Assembly (NCBI RefSeq): GCF_014385005.1
Contig: NZ_JACRSZ010000005.1
Coordinates: 73,318-137,317, forward strand
From: Jingyaoa shaoxingensis
GTDB lineage: Bacteria > Bacillota > Clostridia > Lachnospirales > Lachnospiraceae
DNA length: 64,000 nt
Direction of reading: 5' to 3'
Shown: positions 9,303 to 17,577 of the stretch, piece by piece
Position numbering within the stretch: the first letter of the stretch is position 1
Layout of the letters: each line of letters begins with the position of its first letter
Notes under the pieces: generated by a model
Told to the model about the DNA's origin: nothing
Databases searched by the model: none
What the model saw: only the letters and a program-made list of their open reading frames with translations
Translations under genes and position numbers: made by a program

Positions 9303-9656
9303 TCATGCATAAATAATAACTGCCAGATATTTCAATGATGTCTTTCCTGTATTTGTAATCATATGTCCCTGCCCGACATCAACGATATTGGTATCACCTG
9401 GTCCGATCTTTATTTCTGTGCCATCCTGTTCCTGCACAATTCCCTCGCCTTCAAGGAAAAAACAGATCTCCATGTCTTCTTCATGAACATGATATCCAAC
9501 ACTGTGCCCCGGCTCCAATGTTCCTATGGCAAACAATCTTCCCTTTTCATGCATTTCATCTGTTTGAAGGATATCTTCTATTTCAAACCTTCCCTGTCCG
9601 CCTTTCATATGCTCTATATATCTGACAGGATATTGTCCTTTTTTTATGACTGGCAT
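9303..9656 (-). CDS. Small cupin-domain protein
   Basis: About 117 residues forming one cupin: LEPGHSVGYHVHEEDMEICFFLEGEG carries two histidines and a glutamate typical of motif 1 (shown here as GYHVHEEDMEICFFLEG), and GPGDTNIVDVGQGHMITNTG is motif 2. I took MPVIKKGQYP at 9656 (GGGGGA about 10 bases upstream). An alternative start at 9692 overlaps the upstream stop as ATGA but has no visible ribosome binding site. Likely a sugar isomerase or metal-binding accessory enzyme of the operon. Confidence 0.78.
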   Translation of the reverse strand: MPVIKKGQYPVRYIEHMKGGQGRFEIEDILQTDEMHEKGRLFAIGTLEPGHSVGYHVHEEDMEICFFLEGEGIVQEQDGTEIKIGPGDTNIVDVGQGHMITNTGKTSLKYLAVIIYA

Positions 9657-9688
9657 TTCAACTTTCCCCCTGGTTTCCACATTTTCCT

Positions 9689-10714
9689 TCATGATCTATG
9701 TATTCTGTACATGTCAATGCTTCCTGCGCCGTGATTTGCAGCATAGATTCTCGCTTCTTCTTCATCCACACTCACGCAAATCTGTGTAGCACCTGTATTT
9801 TCCTCTATCACTGTTGCATGGAATTCCGGTATTGCTTTTTCTGTCACCTTATAAAGTGTCAGAGCTTTATCCTCAGAGCGGCTTCCGCCTATAAGATAAA
9901 GTTCTCCCCAGATACGTCCGGCCCAGATCACATGGCCAAAATGAATCGGAAGTTCACCAATCATCTGATATTTCCCGTTAAGTTCTTTCAAAATACGGAT
10001 ATGTTCCCCATGAAATCCCTGTATTACAGCAAGCTCGTCTTTTCCGTCTCCATCAAAATCCGCAGTCCATATATCACTGGTTTCGCCAATTGGGAAAATT
10101 TCTGTCTTCCATTCTTCTTCATGATGAATGACTAACATTCCTTCTGAAGCACCAATCAGCATCTCCTGTTTTCCATCTGCTCTGGTATGAAGATACATCC
10201 CATGATTTTTGGTAAGCCCTTTGTAGATTTCTTTTAATTCTATAGCTTTTCCCTTTTCGTACTCACTGACATAGATTCCACCAGGACGGCTCCAGTCTTC
10301 TGTATAATCTTTTCCAGAACAAAGGGATGCACCTATCAGATACTGCTTTTCTCCATCTTTTAACATACCGATTCTGTGAACAAACGGAAGATCACACAGC
10401 TTTTCTTTTTTTATCTGAATGCCATCTCCTTCTGTAAATTCATTTTTCCAGACAGAAGCCCGTTCTGAGTCAAATACAGGATAAAATTCTTCAATAGAAA
10501 GAAATGCATTTTCGTCTTCCAGTGGTACCAGTGACATGACTCCTCCCGGTCCATTCCATAAAGTATATTGTTCCCCATTTTCAGGGTCCATCATAAAACA
10601 TTCTCCGTTTCGATTCTCCGAAGCAGCAATACAATATTCTTTTCCGTTTATGTTCATTACCGTTATTGCATAAACCATTTCCAGATCTGCCAAATGCTGT
10701 TTACTAACCTTCAT
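9689..10714 (-). CDS. Cytosolic FG-GAP/beta-propeller-like protein of unknown function
   Basis: 341 residues, no signal peptide or membrane span, rich in short beta-strand repeats with one clear Ca-binding type motif WTADFDGDGKDELAVIQG (DxDxDG). Several His-containing turns recur (LPFVHRIGM, KNHGMYLHTR, QGFHGEHIR, HFGHVIWAG, ANHGAGSIDMYR), suggestive of a propeller active site. ATG at 10714 follows AAGGAGAATGTG; a GTG directly before it is also possible. It overlaps the isomerase gene end. Placement inside an acid-sugar operon suggests a lactonase or epimerase role, but I do not recognise a characterised family. Confidence 0.7.
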   Translation of the reverse strand: MKVSKQHLADLEMVYAITVMNINGKEYCIAASENRNGECFMMDPENGEQYTLWNGPGGVMSLVPLEDENAFLSIEEFYPVFDSERASVWKNEFTEGDGIQIKKEKLCDLPFVHRIGMLKDGEKQYLIGASLCSGKDYTEDWSRPGGIYVSEYEKGKAIELKEIYKGLTKNHGMYLHTRADGKQEMLIGASEGMLVIHHEEEWKTEIFPIGETSDIWTADFDGDGKDELAVIQGFHGEHIRILKELNGKYQMIGELPIHFGHVIWAGRIWGELYLIGGSRSEDKALTLYKVTEKAIPEFHATVIEENTGATQICVSVDEEEARIYAANHGAGSIDMYRIHRS

Positions 10715-11615
10715 CACATTCTCCTTCCAGGATCTCTGCTAGGAATCCTCTGCATACTTTTTCATTTTTTAAAGGATCTTGCCCTATCTGACATCTGCTC
10801 TCAACCGCCACACCGATTCCCTGTGGTTTTGCTATTACCTGTGCTGCATCTTTTAAAATCTCCTGTCCTTTGGCTACGTCCAGAAAACCAGGTTCTCCCA
10901 TAGCCATATGCCAGTCACCATATCCTTCTTTCTTCGGATCCAGAATCGCATTGGCAAGATGCAGGTGTCCAATATATGGAGCACAAATTTTCAGTGATTC
11001 TCTTAAGTCTTCTTTATTCAGCGCAACATGTGCACTATCCCATGAAAGGTAACAGTTTTTATAATGACCGTTTACCTTTTTCATTAAGTCCGCAGCCTCT
11101 GTTGATGGTCCTATCAGATTATTTTTATGTGCGTCCCTGTCAAGTGGCTCTAACAGTAATATCATTCCTGGATATTCTGCTATCTTCTCAGAAATCGCAA
11201 ACAGGACTTCTTCAATCCCTTTCATGGCTTCCTTCCGATACTGCTCTCCCGGATCCGGACCACTGATCATTGCAACACGGTCTGCACCGCTTTCTGCTGC
11301 AATGTCTATCAGATTATTTATTTCCAGAATTGTTTTTTTCCGGATTTTGTCATCTGTAGTTGACGGGTTCAGTTTTTTCTCATTGATATCATTTGTAATC
11401 CACTGAGTAAACCCAATGTTGAGTTCTTTTACCAGATCTATAAATTTTTTTCTTATTTCAGTATTTTTTAACGACCCGGTTTCTATACGGCTATAATAGT
11501 TTTCAAGTAAAATTTTCCTAACCGTATCATACAATTCCTCTTCTTTCGTCAAAAGCGGATAAAAGCTCTCTGATACTAATAATGATGGACAAAATATTTC
11601 TTTTAACTTCATCAT
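10704..11615 (-). CDS. Sugar phosphate isomerase/epimerase (xylose-isomerase-like TIM barrel)
   Basis: About 303 residues, PF01261-type barrel. Typical metal-site neighbourhoods: GADRVAMISGPDPG, ILLLEPLDRDAH (Glu), CYLSWDSAHVAL (Asp and His), IGHLHLANAI and GIGVAVESRC. The start MMKLKEIFCP at 11615 has GGGGGG 6 bases upstream; a GTG further upstream overlaps the dehydratase stop. Probably isomerises a ketose or epimerises an intermediate of the island. Confidence 0.82.
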   Translation of the reverse strand: MMKLKEIFCPSLLVSESFYPLLTKEEELYDTVRKILLENYYSRIETGSLKNTEIRKKFIDLVKELNIGFTQWITNDINEKKLNPSTTDDKIRKKTILEINNLIDIAAESGADRVAMISGPDPGEQYRKEAMKGIEEVLFAISEKIAEYPGMILLLEPLDRDAHKNNLIGPSTEAADLMKKVNGHYKNCYLSWDSAHVALNKEDLRESLKICAPYIGHLHLANAILDPKKEGYGDWHMAMGEPGFLDVAKGQEILKDAAQVIAKPQGIGVAVESRCQIGQDPLKNEKVCRGFLAEILEGECDEG

Positions 11616-11629
11616 CGATTCCCCCCTGA

Positions 11630-13303
11630 TCACCTGTTTTTTATAATTGCTCCTTTATCCGCAGATTCTGCAAGGCGTGCATATACATTCAAATAACCCT
11701 TTAAATGTTTTGGCTCTTTTATCTGAAGCGCTTCCATTCTCTGTTTTAGTTCCTGTTCAGAAACCATCATATTCAGTGTACCTTTTTCCACATCTATCTC
11801 TATCTGATCTCCGTCTTTTATTGCTGCGATTGGTCCACCCTCTGATGCTTCCGGAGAAATATGTCCCACAAAACATCCATTATTGGTTCCTGAAAATCTT
11901 CCATCTGTAATTACCGCTGTGCTGAGCGCAAGTCCCTGTCCATAAAGCATTTTCATAATACGAACCATTTCTCGCATCCCAGGTCCCCCCTTTGGTCCCT
12001 CATAACGGATTACCAGAACGGTTCCAGGTTCAATGCTTCCTTCATGTACTGCAACTGTGGCTTCATCTTCTGAATCAAAACATCTTGCTGTACCTGAAAA
12101 ATGCAGCATGGACGGATCGATAGCTGTCGGCTTTGTCACGGCACTGTCTGGAGCTATATTACCCCTGAGAACAGCCAGGCTTCCCCATGTATGGAATGCA
12201 TCCTCAATAGAATGAATCATTTCATTATAGGTAAATGGCATTGTTTCCAGAATTTCTCCCCAGGCCCTTCCTGTGCAGGTCATTGCATCCATTTTTAAAA
12301 TTGGAGAAAGCTGTTTCATAACTGCAGGCACTCCTCCTGCATCGTAGAAGTCCGGAACATTCAGAGGACCGTTTGGATATATTCTTGCAATATGCGGCGT
12401 ATTTCTTGCAATTTTATCCATAACGTCCATTGTAAAATCACACTCTGCCTCATATGCAATTGCCGGAAAATGTAACGCCATATTCGTTGAACCGCCTATT
12501 GCCATTCCAAGTCTGACCGCATTTTCTATTCCATTACTGTTTATCATTTTACGGGCCGTCAGCCCTTCTCTGACCATCTCCACAATTCTTCTTCCGGAAG
12601 CCTGTGCCGCACGCAGCCTTTCTGCCATGACAGCCGGTATCATAGAAGTTCCCGGCAGACACATTCCCATTGCTTCTGTAACCGCACACATTGTATTCGC
12701 AGTACCCAAGAATGAGCATGACCCTTTACATGGATTAGACCTGTTTTCCAGAATATCATATTCTTCCTGGGTTATTTTCCCCTGCTCCAACATGGCCAGG
12801 GCTTCTACCATACTTGAATTATCCGATGCGCGTCCATCAAACTGCATTCCACCCATAGCAGGACCGCCATTTACAATAATAGTCGGAATATCCAGACGGG
12901 CTGCCGCCATAAGTAAGCCAGGAATTACTTTGTCGCAAGATCCCAGAAGAACCAATCCATCCACGTGGTTAATTGATGCCATGGTTTCAACCGAATTGGC
13001 AATCAGATCTCTCGCCGGCAATATAAAATGCATGCCATCATTTCCACAACCCATTCCATCACACGGACCAATTGTTCCAAACTCTACCGGAGTTCCACCT
13101 CCCTGAAAAATCCCCTGCTTTACATATTCCGACACATCCCGCAAATTTGCATGTCCCGGATTTGCCATATTCCATGTATTGGCAATTCCTATAAGGGGTC
13201 TGTCCAAGTCATAATCACTATACCCCATTCCCTTGTATAAAGCCCTGATACTGGACCATTCCGGTTTTGCCAAAGTTGACTGACTGCGTAATGCTTTGCA
13301 CAT
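11630..13303 (-). CDS. IlvD/Edd-family dehydratase (sugar-acid dehydratase)
   Basis: Fe-S dehydratase of about 557 residues. Cluster-binding cysteines lie in GPCDGMGCGND, LLGSCDKVIPG and GSCSFLGTANTMC; other family motifs are GGSTNMALHFPAIAYEA and GRFSGTNNGCFVGHISPEA. I chose MCKALRSQS at 13303 with AGAGGTG upstream. In branched-chain synthesis this family makes 2-oxo acids, but neighbours (aldolase, sugar kinases, ABC importer) point to an aldonate dehydratase giving a 2-keto-3-deoxy acid for the HpaI-type aldolase. No other Ilv genes are present. Confidence 0.9.
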   Translation of the reverse strand: MCKALRSQSTLAKPEWSSIRALYKGMGYSDYDLDRPLIGIANTWNMANPGHANLRDVSEYVKQGIFQGGGTPVEFGTIGPCDGMGCGNDGMHFILPARDLIANSVETMASINHVDGLVLLGSCDKVIPGLLMAAARLDIPTIIVNGGPAMGGMQFDGRASDNSSMVEALAMLEQGKITQEEYDILENRSNPCKGSCSFLGTANTMCAVTEAMGMCLPGTSMIPAVMAERLRAAQASGRRIVEMVREGLTARKMINSNGIENAVRLGMAIGGSTNMALHFPAIAYEAECDFTMDVMDKIARNTPHIARIYPNGPLNVPDFYDAGGVPAVMKQLSPILKMDAMTCTGRAWGEILETMPFTYNEMIHSIEDAFHTWGSLAVLRGNIAPDSAVTKPTAIDPSMLHFSGTARCFDSEDEATVAVHEGSIEPGTVLVIRYEGPKGGPGMREMVRIMKMLYGQGLALSTAVITDGRFSGTNNGCFVGHISPEASEGGPIAAIKDGDQIEIDVEKGTLNMMVSEQELKQRMEALQIKEPKHLKGYLNVYARLAESADKGAIIKNR

Positions 13304-13315
13304 ACTCTTCACCTC

Positions 13316-13936
13316 TTATAACGATTTATCCAGTGCCTCCACGATTAGACTTGCCACCACTGCCCCTGGATCAAGAAGTTTTCTTGATTCTTCTCCACGT
13401 ATAGCAGCTCTTCCGTGAACTGCCAGCATTCCAACTGTGTTCTCTGCACCCTGTTTTGCCGCTTTCGCGCCTTCTGCCGCCATTACTTTAGTATCTTGAT
13501 TACTCATTTCCTTCATTGCTCTGACCGCCGGTGCAATTCCATCCAGGAAAGTTTTTTCTCCTTCTTTGGCTTTACCCATTTTGGTAACGCCTTCCTGCCA
13601 GCATTCCATAATGCTGCAGATTCCATCATTATCCAATTCCATTCTTCCTTTTAACTGCTTTCCTGCGGTCATCATTCCATTTGCCATAAGTGTTCCCATT
13701 GTCGACGGTACTTTGGCTGCCATAGCTTTTCCCGCATAATAAAATAATTTTCCAACATCCAGCTCATCTTTATCTTTAATTGCTTCTGAAGCCGCCTGAA
13801 ATCCGTCACTCATAGTAAGTCCAAGATCTCCGTCTCCCACCTTGCTGTCCAGAGATATCAACAAGTCTTTATTCTCTGTCATAATATCTGCAATGGTGTT
13901 AATAAATTTTTTTGTCTGTAATGCGTCCCAACTCAT
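13316..13936 (-). CDS. Dihydroxyacetone kinase-type DhaL subunit
   Basis: ADP/ATP-binding subunit of a two-component ketose kinase, 206 residues, all-helical. Conserved metal and nucleotide residues appear in LDSKVGDGDLGLTM (about residues 31-44), with MGTLMANGMMTAGK and the C-terminal ALDPGA-like LLDPGAVVASL. It lies 15 bases after dhaK. No DhaM phosphotransfer gene is in the operon, so the pair may use ATP directly or a distant DhaM. Confidence 0.88.
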   Translation of the reverse strand: MSWDALQTKKFINTIADIMTENKDLLISLDSKVGDGDLGLTMSDGFQAASEAIKDKDELDVGKLFYYAGKAMAAKVPSTMGTLMANGMMTAGKQLKGRMELDNDGICSIMECWQEGVTKMGKAKEGEKTFLDGIAPAVRAMKEMSNQDTKVMAAEGAKAAKQGAENTVGMLAVHGRAAIRGEESRKLLDPGAVVASLIVEALDKSL

Positions 13937-13951
13937 TTTATTCTTCCCCTT

Positions 13952-14974
13952 TTACTCATCCAATTTGTGCTGTTTGAAAAATGGTGTATCTGCACTGGCT
14001 GAAAGATATCTTTTCAGTTCATCATCTACTTTGCAAAGTGAAATAGACGCTCCTGCCATTTCCATAGAGGTTGCGAATTCTCCTGCGTAAGTATGGAACA
14101 GGCCGATTCCTTTTTCTTTCAGAATCTGTCCTACTCGGTTCATCATAATGTACAGTTCATCCAATGGCGTAGCACCAAGGCCATTTAACAGTACTGCTAC
14201 CTCGTCACCTTCTGTATATGGCAGATCCTTTAACAACATTCCCATCATATCGTCTACAATTTCATCTGCTGTTTTCAGTTTCTCGACACGAATACCGGTT
14301 TCACCATGGATACCCATTCCAACTTCCATTTCATCTTCTCCTATGGAAAATCCTGCCTCACCAACTCGTGGCACAATACACGGAGAAAGGGCTATTCCCA
14401 TAGTACGTACATTTGCACATACTTTTTCTGCAACAGCTTTTACTTCATCCAGATCCTTTCCTTCCGCAGCTGCAGCTCCGGCACATTTGTATACAAAGAA
14501 AATTCCTGCAACACCTCTTCGTTTACTGATATCATCTGTTTCTCCTGTAATTGCGGATGCAATATCATCACCAGCCACTACACTTTCTACACGAATATCT
14601 TCTTCCATGTCTGCCATATCTGCTGCCATGTCAAAATTAAAAATATCACCATTATAATTTCCATAAATATAGAGAACTCCGGCTCCATTGTCGATCTCCT
14701 TTGTTACCGCAAGCATCTGCTCTGCACTAGGTGACTGGAAAACATCTCCGACTGAGCATCCATCCAGCATACCCTCTCCTACATAACCCAAAAACAATGG
14801 CAAATGTCCGCTTCCACCACCTGTAGCAATCGATACTTTTCCAGGATGTTTATGTGTGGTAACCAGGCATCTCAAATCATCCTCTACACATTTCAGATCT
14901 TTCTTATGTGCACAGTAAATACCAGCCAACATTTCATCTACATATTTCTCCGGTTTATTCATAATTTTTTTCAT
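13952..14974 (-). CDS. Dihydroxyacetone kinase-type DhaK subunit
   Basis: Substrate-binding subunit of a DHA or C4-ketose kinase, 340 residues. GGGSGHLPLFLGYVGEGMLD and CSVGDVFQSPS match the ligand pocket, and GMGIHGETGI contains the His that binds the substrate carbonyl covalently in the family. RBS AGGAGA 8 bases upstream. With DhaL it could phosphorylate dihydroxyacetone, erythrulose or apulose-like ketoses; the acid-sugar setting favours a C4 ketose but this is not proven. Confidence 0.9.
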   Translation of the reverse strand: MKKIMNKPEKYVDEMLAGIYCAHKKDLKCVEDDLRCLVTTHKHPGKVSIATGGGSGHLPLFLGYVGEGMLDGCSVGDVFQSPSAEQMLAVTKEIDNGAGVLYIYGNYNGDIFNFDMAADMADMEEDIRVESVVAGDDIASAITGETDDISKRRGVAGIFFVYKCAGAAAAEGKDLDEVKAVAEKVCANVRTMGIALSPCIVPRVGEAGFSIGEDEMEVGMGIHGETGIRVEKLKTADEIVDDMMGMLLKDLPYTEGDEVAVLLNGLGATPLDELYIMMNRVGQILKEKGIGLFHTYAGEFATSMEMAGASISLCKVDDELKRYLSASADTPFFKQHKLDE

Positions 14975-14996
14975 AGTTGTTTTCTCCTTTTTATTT

Positions 14997-15743
14997 TTAC
15001 TCTGTTATTTTTTTTCGAAATGTTTTCGCATTTTGATTGAATTCTTTCATTGCCTGTTCCAGACGTTTTACCACCTCATCTGTTGGGAGCCCGATTGCCC
15101 CTCTGGACGCAGGAATTGTCGTTTTGCATTCATTACTGTCCATAAAACGGACACCTTCTAAAAGATTTGGCGTATCTTCTTCATCAATTGCAATAAAACC
15201 ATATTTGTCCGCATGTACCAACATACCTGGTTTTACTTTTGTTCCAAAGATTTCTATCTCTGTTCCAAATTTCAATGGACAGGAATATGCATGTCCGACG
15301 CCAAGCCGTTTTGCCATCATCTTAAATCCACCATACATTCCCTCATCCACATCCCGTACATAGCCATCTGTAATTCCGCCAACACAGCCAAGGGCTCTGT
15401 ATGCATTTCCTGTAACTTCTCCAAAAATGGATCCTTTACTATATGGCGCATCCAGATCCTTTGCCATAAGAATCTTCGGTCCTGGAATACTTGCCAGATA
15501 CTTGTATAATTCCAGATAACAATCCGGATGTTCTTCTTTTATTTTTTCATCTGCACATATATACTCTACTGTTACTGCATATCCAACCATTGCTCCCATT
15601 CCAGGTGCATAATCCTGAATTGCCTCATTACTCATGTGGCATTCCATACGGTCTTTCTTTGTAACAGCCTCCCAGCCATTATAAATGGTTGGTGTATTCC
15701 ATCTTCTGAGTTCAAGCAGATCGCTTTCTGTTAAACGTGCCAT
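14997..15743 (-). CDS. RraA-like protein / HMG-type aldolase family
   Basis: 248 residues, somewhat longer than stand-alone RraA (about 160). Typical segments: NTPTIYNGWEAVTKK, GGITDGYVRDVDEG (the G-x-R-D turn) and PGMLVHADKYGFIAIDEED. Members are either RNase E inhibitors or divalent-metal aldolases and decarboxylases acting on 4-hydroxy-4-methyl-2-oxoglutarate or oxaloacetate. Position in a sugar-acid operon favours an aldolase or decarboxylase. RBS AAGGAGG. Confidence 0.82.
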   Translation of the reverse strand: MARLTESDLLELRRWNTPTIYNGWEAVTKKDRMECHMSNEAIQDYAPGMGAMVGYAVTVEYICADEKIKEEHPDCYLELYKYLASIPGPKILMAKDLDAPYSKGSIFGEVTGNAYRALGCVGGITDGYVRDVDEGMYGGFKMMAKRLGVGHAYSCPLKFGTEIEIFGTKVKPGMLVHADKYGFIAIDEEDTPNLLEGVRFMDSNECKTTIPASRGAIGLPTDEVVKRLEQAMKEFNQNAKTFRKKITE

Positions 15744-15756
15744 TTTTTCCTCCTTA

Positions 15757-16593
15757 TCAGCCTTTTACTGCTCCCGCTGTCAGACCACTTACAACATATT
15801 TCTGAAGCGCAATCGATACAATAATAACCGGTCCTGTAATTACAACCGCTGCAGCCATCAGTCCACCCCAGTTTACACTGGTGTAAGAAATGAAATTAAA
15901 TACCGCCATCGGCAGTGTTTTTGTCGAACTACTGCTTAAGATCAGTGCAAACAGGAAATTATTCCACGCATAAATAAATGATAAAATTGCTGCTGTAAAA
16001 ATTCCCGGTGCAGATAATGGTATCATGATACGAATAAAAGAATTAAAAACAGAAGATCCGTCTATAAATGCCGCTTCTTCCAGTTCTTTTGGAATGGATC
16101 CAAAATATGGTGTTACGATCCAGACAATCAGTGGCAGGGATACCAACAGATTTGCCATAATCAGCGAAGTATATGTTCCTGTCATTTTCAGTTTTGAAAA
16201 AATAATGTACCACGGAACAAGAAATGTGATTGCCGGGATAATACGTACTGCCAGGATAATGAGTGACAGTTTATTCTGCTTATATCTTGCAATTGCATAT
16301 GCTGCAGGCAGGCCAAACAGACAGGCCAGAACTGTTGCTCCGGTACTTACAATCAAACTATTTATAATTGGTTTTAAGAAACTGTATTTTGTAAATACTT
16401 CAATATAGTTTTTTATAGTCGGTGTAAACACAAACATTTTCTTTGGATTCATAATGTCTACAATTGTTTTAAAGGAAGCTGAAAGCATCCAGAGCAGTGG
16501 AACCAGATTCACAAACATAATGCACACTACGACAATCCAGAAAATTGTCTTCATGCAAATTTTTTTCGGTTTGATACGGCGTTTGTTTTTCAT
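15757..16593 (-). CDS. CUT1 sugar ABC transporter permease (MalG-like)
   Basis: Membrane permease, 278 residues, six predicted spans starting at about residue 14. The cytoplasmic EAA loop reads EEAAFIDGSSVFNSFIRIMI. Start overlaps the stop of the partner permease as ATGA, RBS AGGAGGTATGAATC. Pairs with the MalF-like permease and family-1 binding protein. The ATPase of this importer is not in the cluster; such systems commonly use a shared MsmK-type ATPase encoded elsewhere. Confidence 0.93.
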   Translation of the reverse strand: MKNKRRIKPKKICMKTIFWIVVVCIMFVNLVPLLWMLSASFKTIVDIMNPKKMFVFTPTIKNYIEVFTKYSFLKPIINSLIVSTGATVLACLFGLPAAYAIARYKQNKLSLIILAVRIIPAITFLVPWYIIFSKLKMTGTYTSLIMANLLVSLPLIVWIVTPYFGSIPKELEEAAFIDGSSVFNSFIRIMIPLSAPGIFTAAILSFIYAWNNFLFALILSSSSTKTLPMAVFNFISYTSVNWGGLMAAAVVITGPVIIVSIALQKYVVSGLTAGAVKG

Positions 16594-17474
16594 GATTCAT
16601 ACCTCCTCTCTATGCGTGCCTTCAATAACATATACAGGATTGCAACTACAAGCACTACAATAAAAAATACGATCAGCAAGGCGGATGCCTTTCCCATATA
16701 AAAGTATTCAAATGCATTCCTGTAAGAAAGAATATTTAAATTCTCAGAAGAATATCCCGGTCCTCCTGTTGTTGTCGAATAAATAATGTCAAATGTTTTC
16801 AATGCATCAATTACTCTTAAAAGAATCGCCATTAAAATTGTCGGCGCCAACAGAGGAAGCTGTATTCTTGTAATCAACTGCATCTCATTTGCCCCATCTA
16901 CTTTTGCAGATTCAAATACATCTGCACCCAGTCCACTGATTCCAGCCAGTACCATAAGCATTACCATCGGTGTCCACTGCCAGATATCTATAATGATCAG
17001 GGATGAAAATACTGTGTCTGAACTTCCAAGCCATGCACTGGTCGGAAGTCCGACTTTTCGTAAAATCAGATTTGCCAGGCCAATCGTCGGATCATAAATT
17101 AACTTCCATACCATACCTACTGCAACCGGTGTCGCAACCATAGGTAAAAGAAATACTGTACGAATAATTCCTGTATGCCTTGTAATTTTCCCCAGCAAGA
17201 GAGCTATTGCCACTCCAAGGATTGTCTCTATTGCTACAGCAATCAATGTGTAATTTATCGTTCTCCAAAATGCATCCCAAAACCTGCTGTCACTGAAAAT
17301 CTCTATATAATTCTGCAGGCCAACAAACTTTTTCGGAATATTGGCCGACATCCCCCATTCACAAAAACTTAACTGTAATGTATACAAAATTGGATATGTA
17401 ACGCATAACAAAATAAAGATTATCGTTGGCGCTGTAAAAATCCATTTAATATTTTTATTCACCCATTTTGCCAT
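16590..17474 (-). CDS. CUT1 sugar ABC transporter permease (MalF/UgpA-like)
   Basis: About 294 residues with six predicted spans (first IKWIFTAPTIIFILLCVTYP near residue 9). EAA loop ESAKVDGANEMQLITRIQLP. The start is taken as MAKWVNKN at 17474: AGGAGG lies 10 bases before this ATG, whereas an ATG three codons earlier touches the ribosome binding site. Separated from the binding-protein gene by a hairpin. Confidence 0.92.
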   Translation of the reverse strand: MAKWVNKNIKWIFTAPTIIFILLCVTYPILYTLQLSFCEWGMSANIPKKFVGLQNYIEIFSDSRFWDAFWRTINYTLIAVAIETILGVAIALLLGKITRHTGIIRTVFLLPMVATPVAVGMVWKLIYDPTIGLANLILRKVGLPTSAWLGSSDTVFSSLIIIDIWQWTPMVMLMVLAGISGLGADVFESAKVDGANEMQLITRIQLPLLAPTILMAILLRVIDALKTFDIIYSTTTGGPGYSSENLNILSYRNAFEYFYMGKASALLIVFFIVVLVVAILYMLLKARIERRYES

Positions 17475-17504
17475 CCACTCCATACCTCCTTCCGCTTATT
17501 TTGA

Positions 17505-17553
17505 AAAAGAGTCCATAACAGAAAGAATATCTTTCTCCCGCATGGACTCTTTT
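17505..17553 (-). terminator. Hairpin between binding-protein and permease genes
   Basis: 12-bp inverted repeat AAAAGAGTCCAT (17505-17516) and ATGGACTCTTTT (17542-17553). On the minus strand the stem runs into TTTTTC, so it can act as a leaky terminator lowering permease expression relative to the binding protein. Confidence 0.7.
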
Positions 17554-17577
17554 CTCAACTTTTCCTAATAGAATTTT

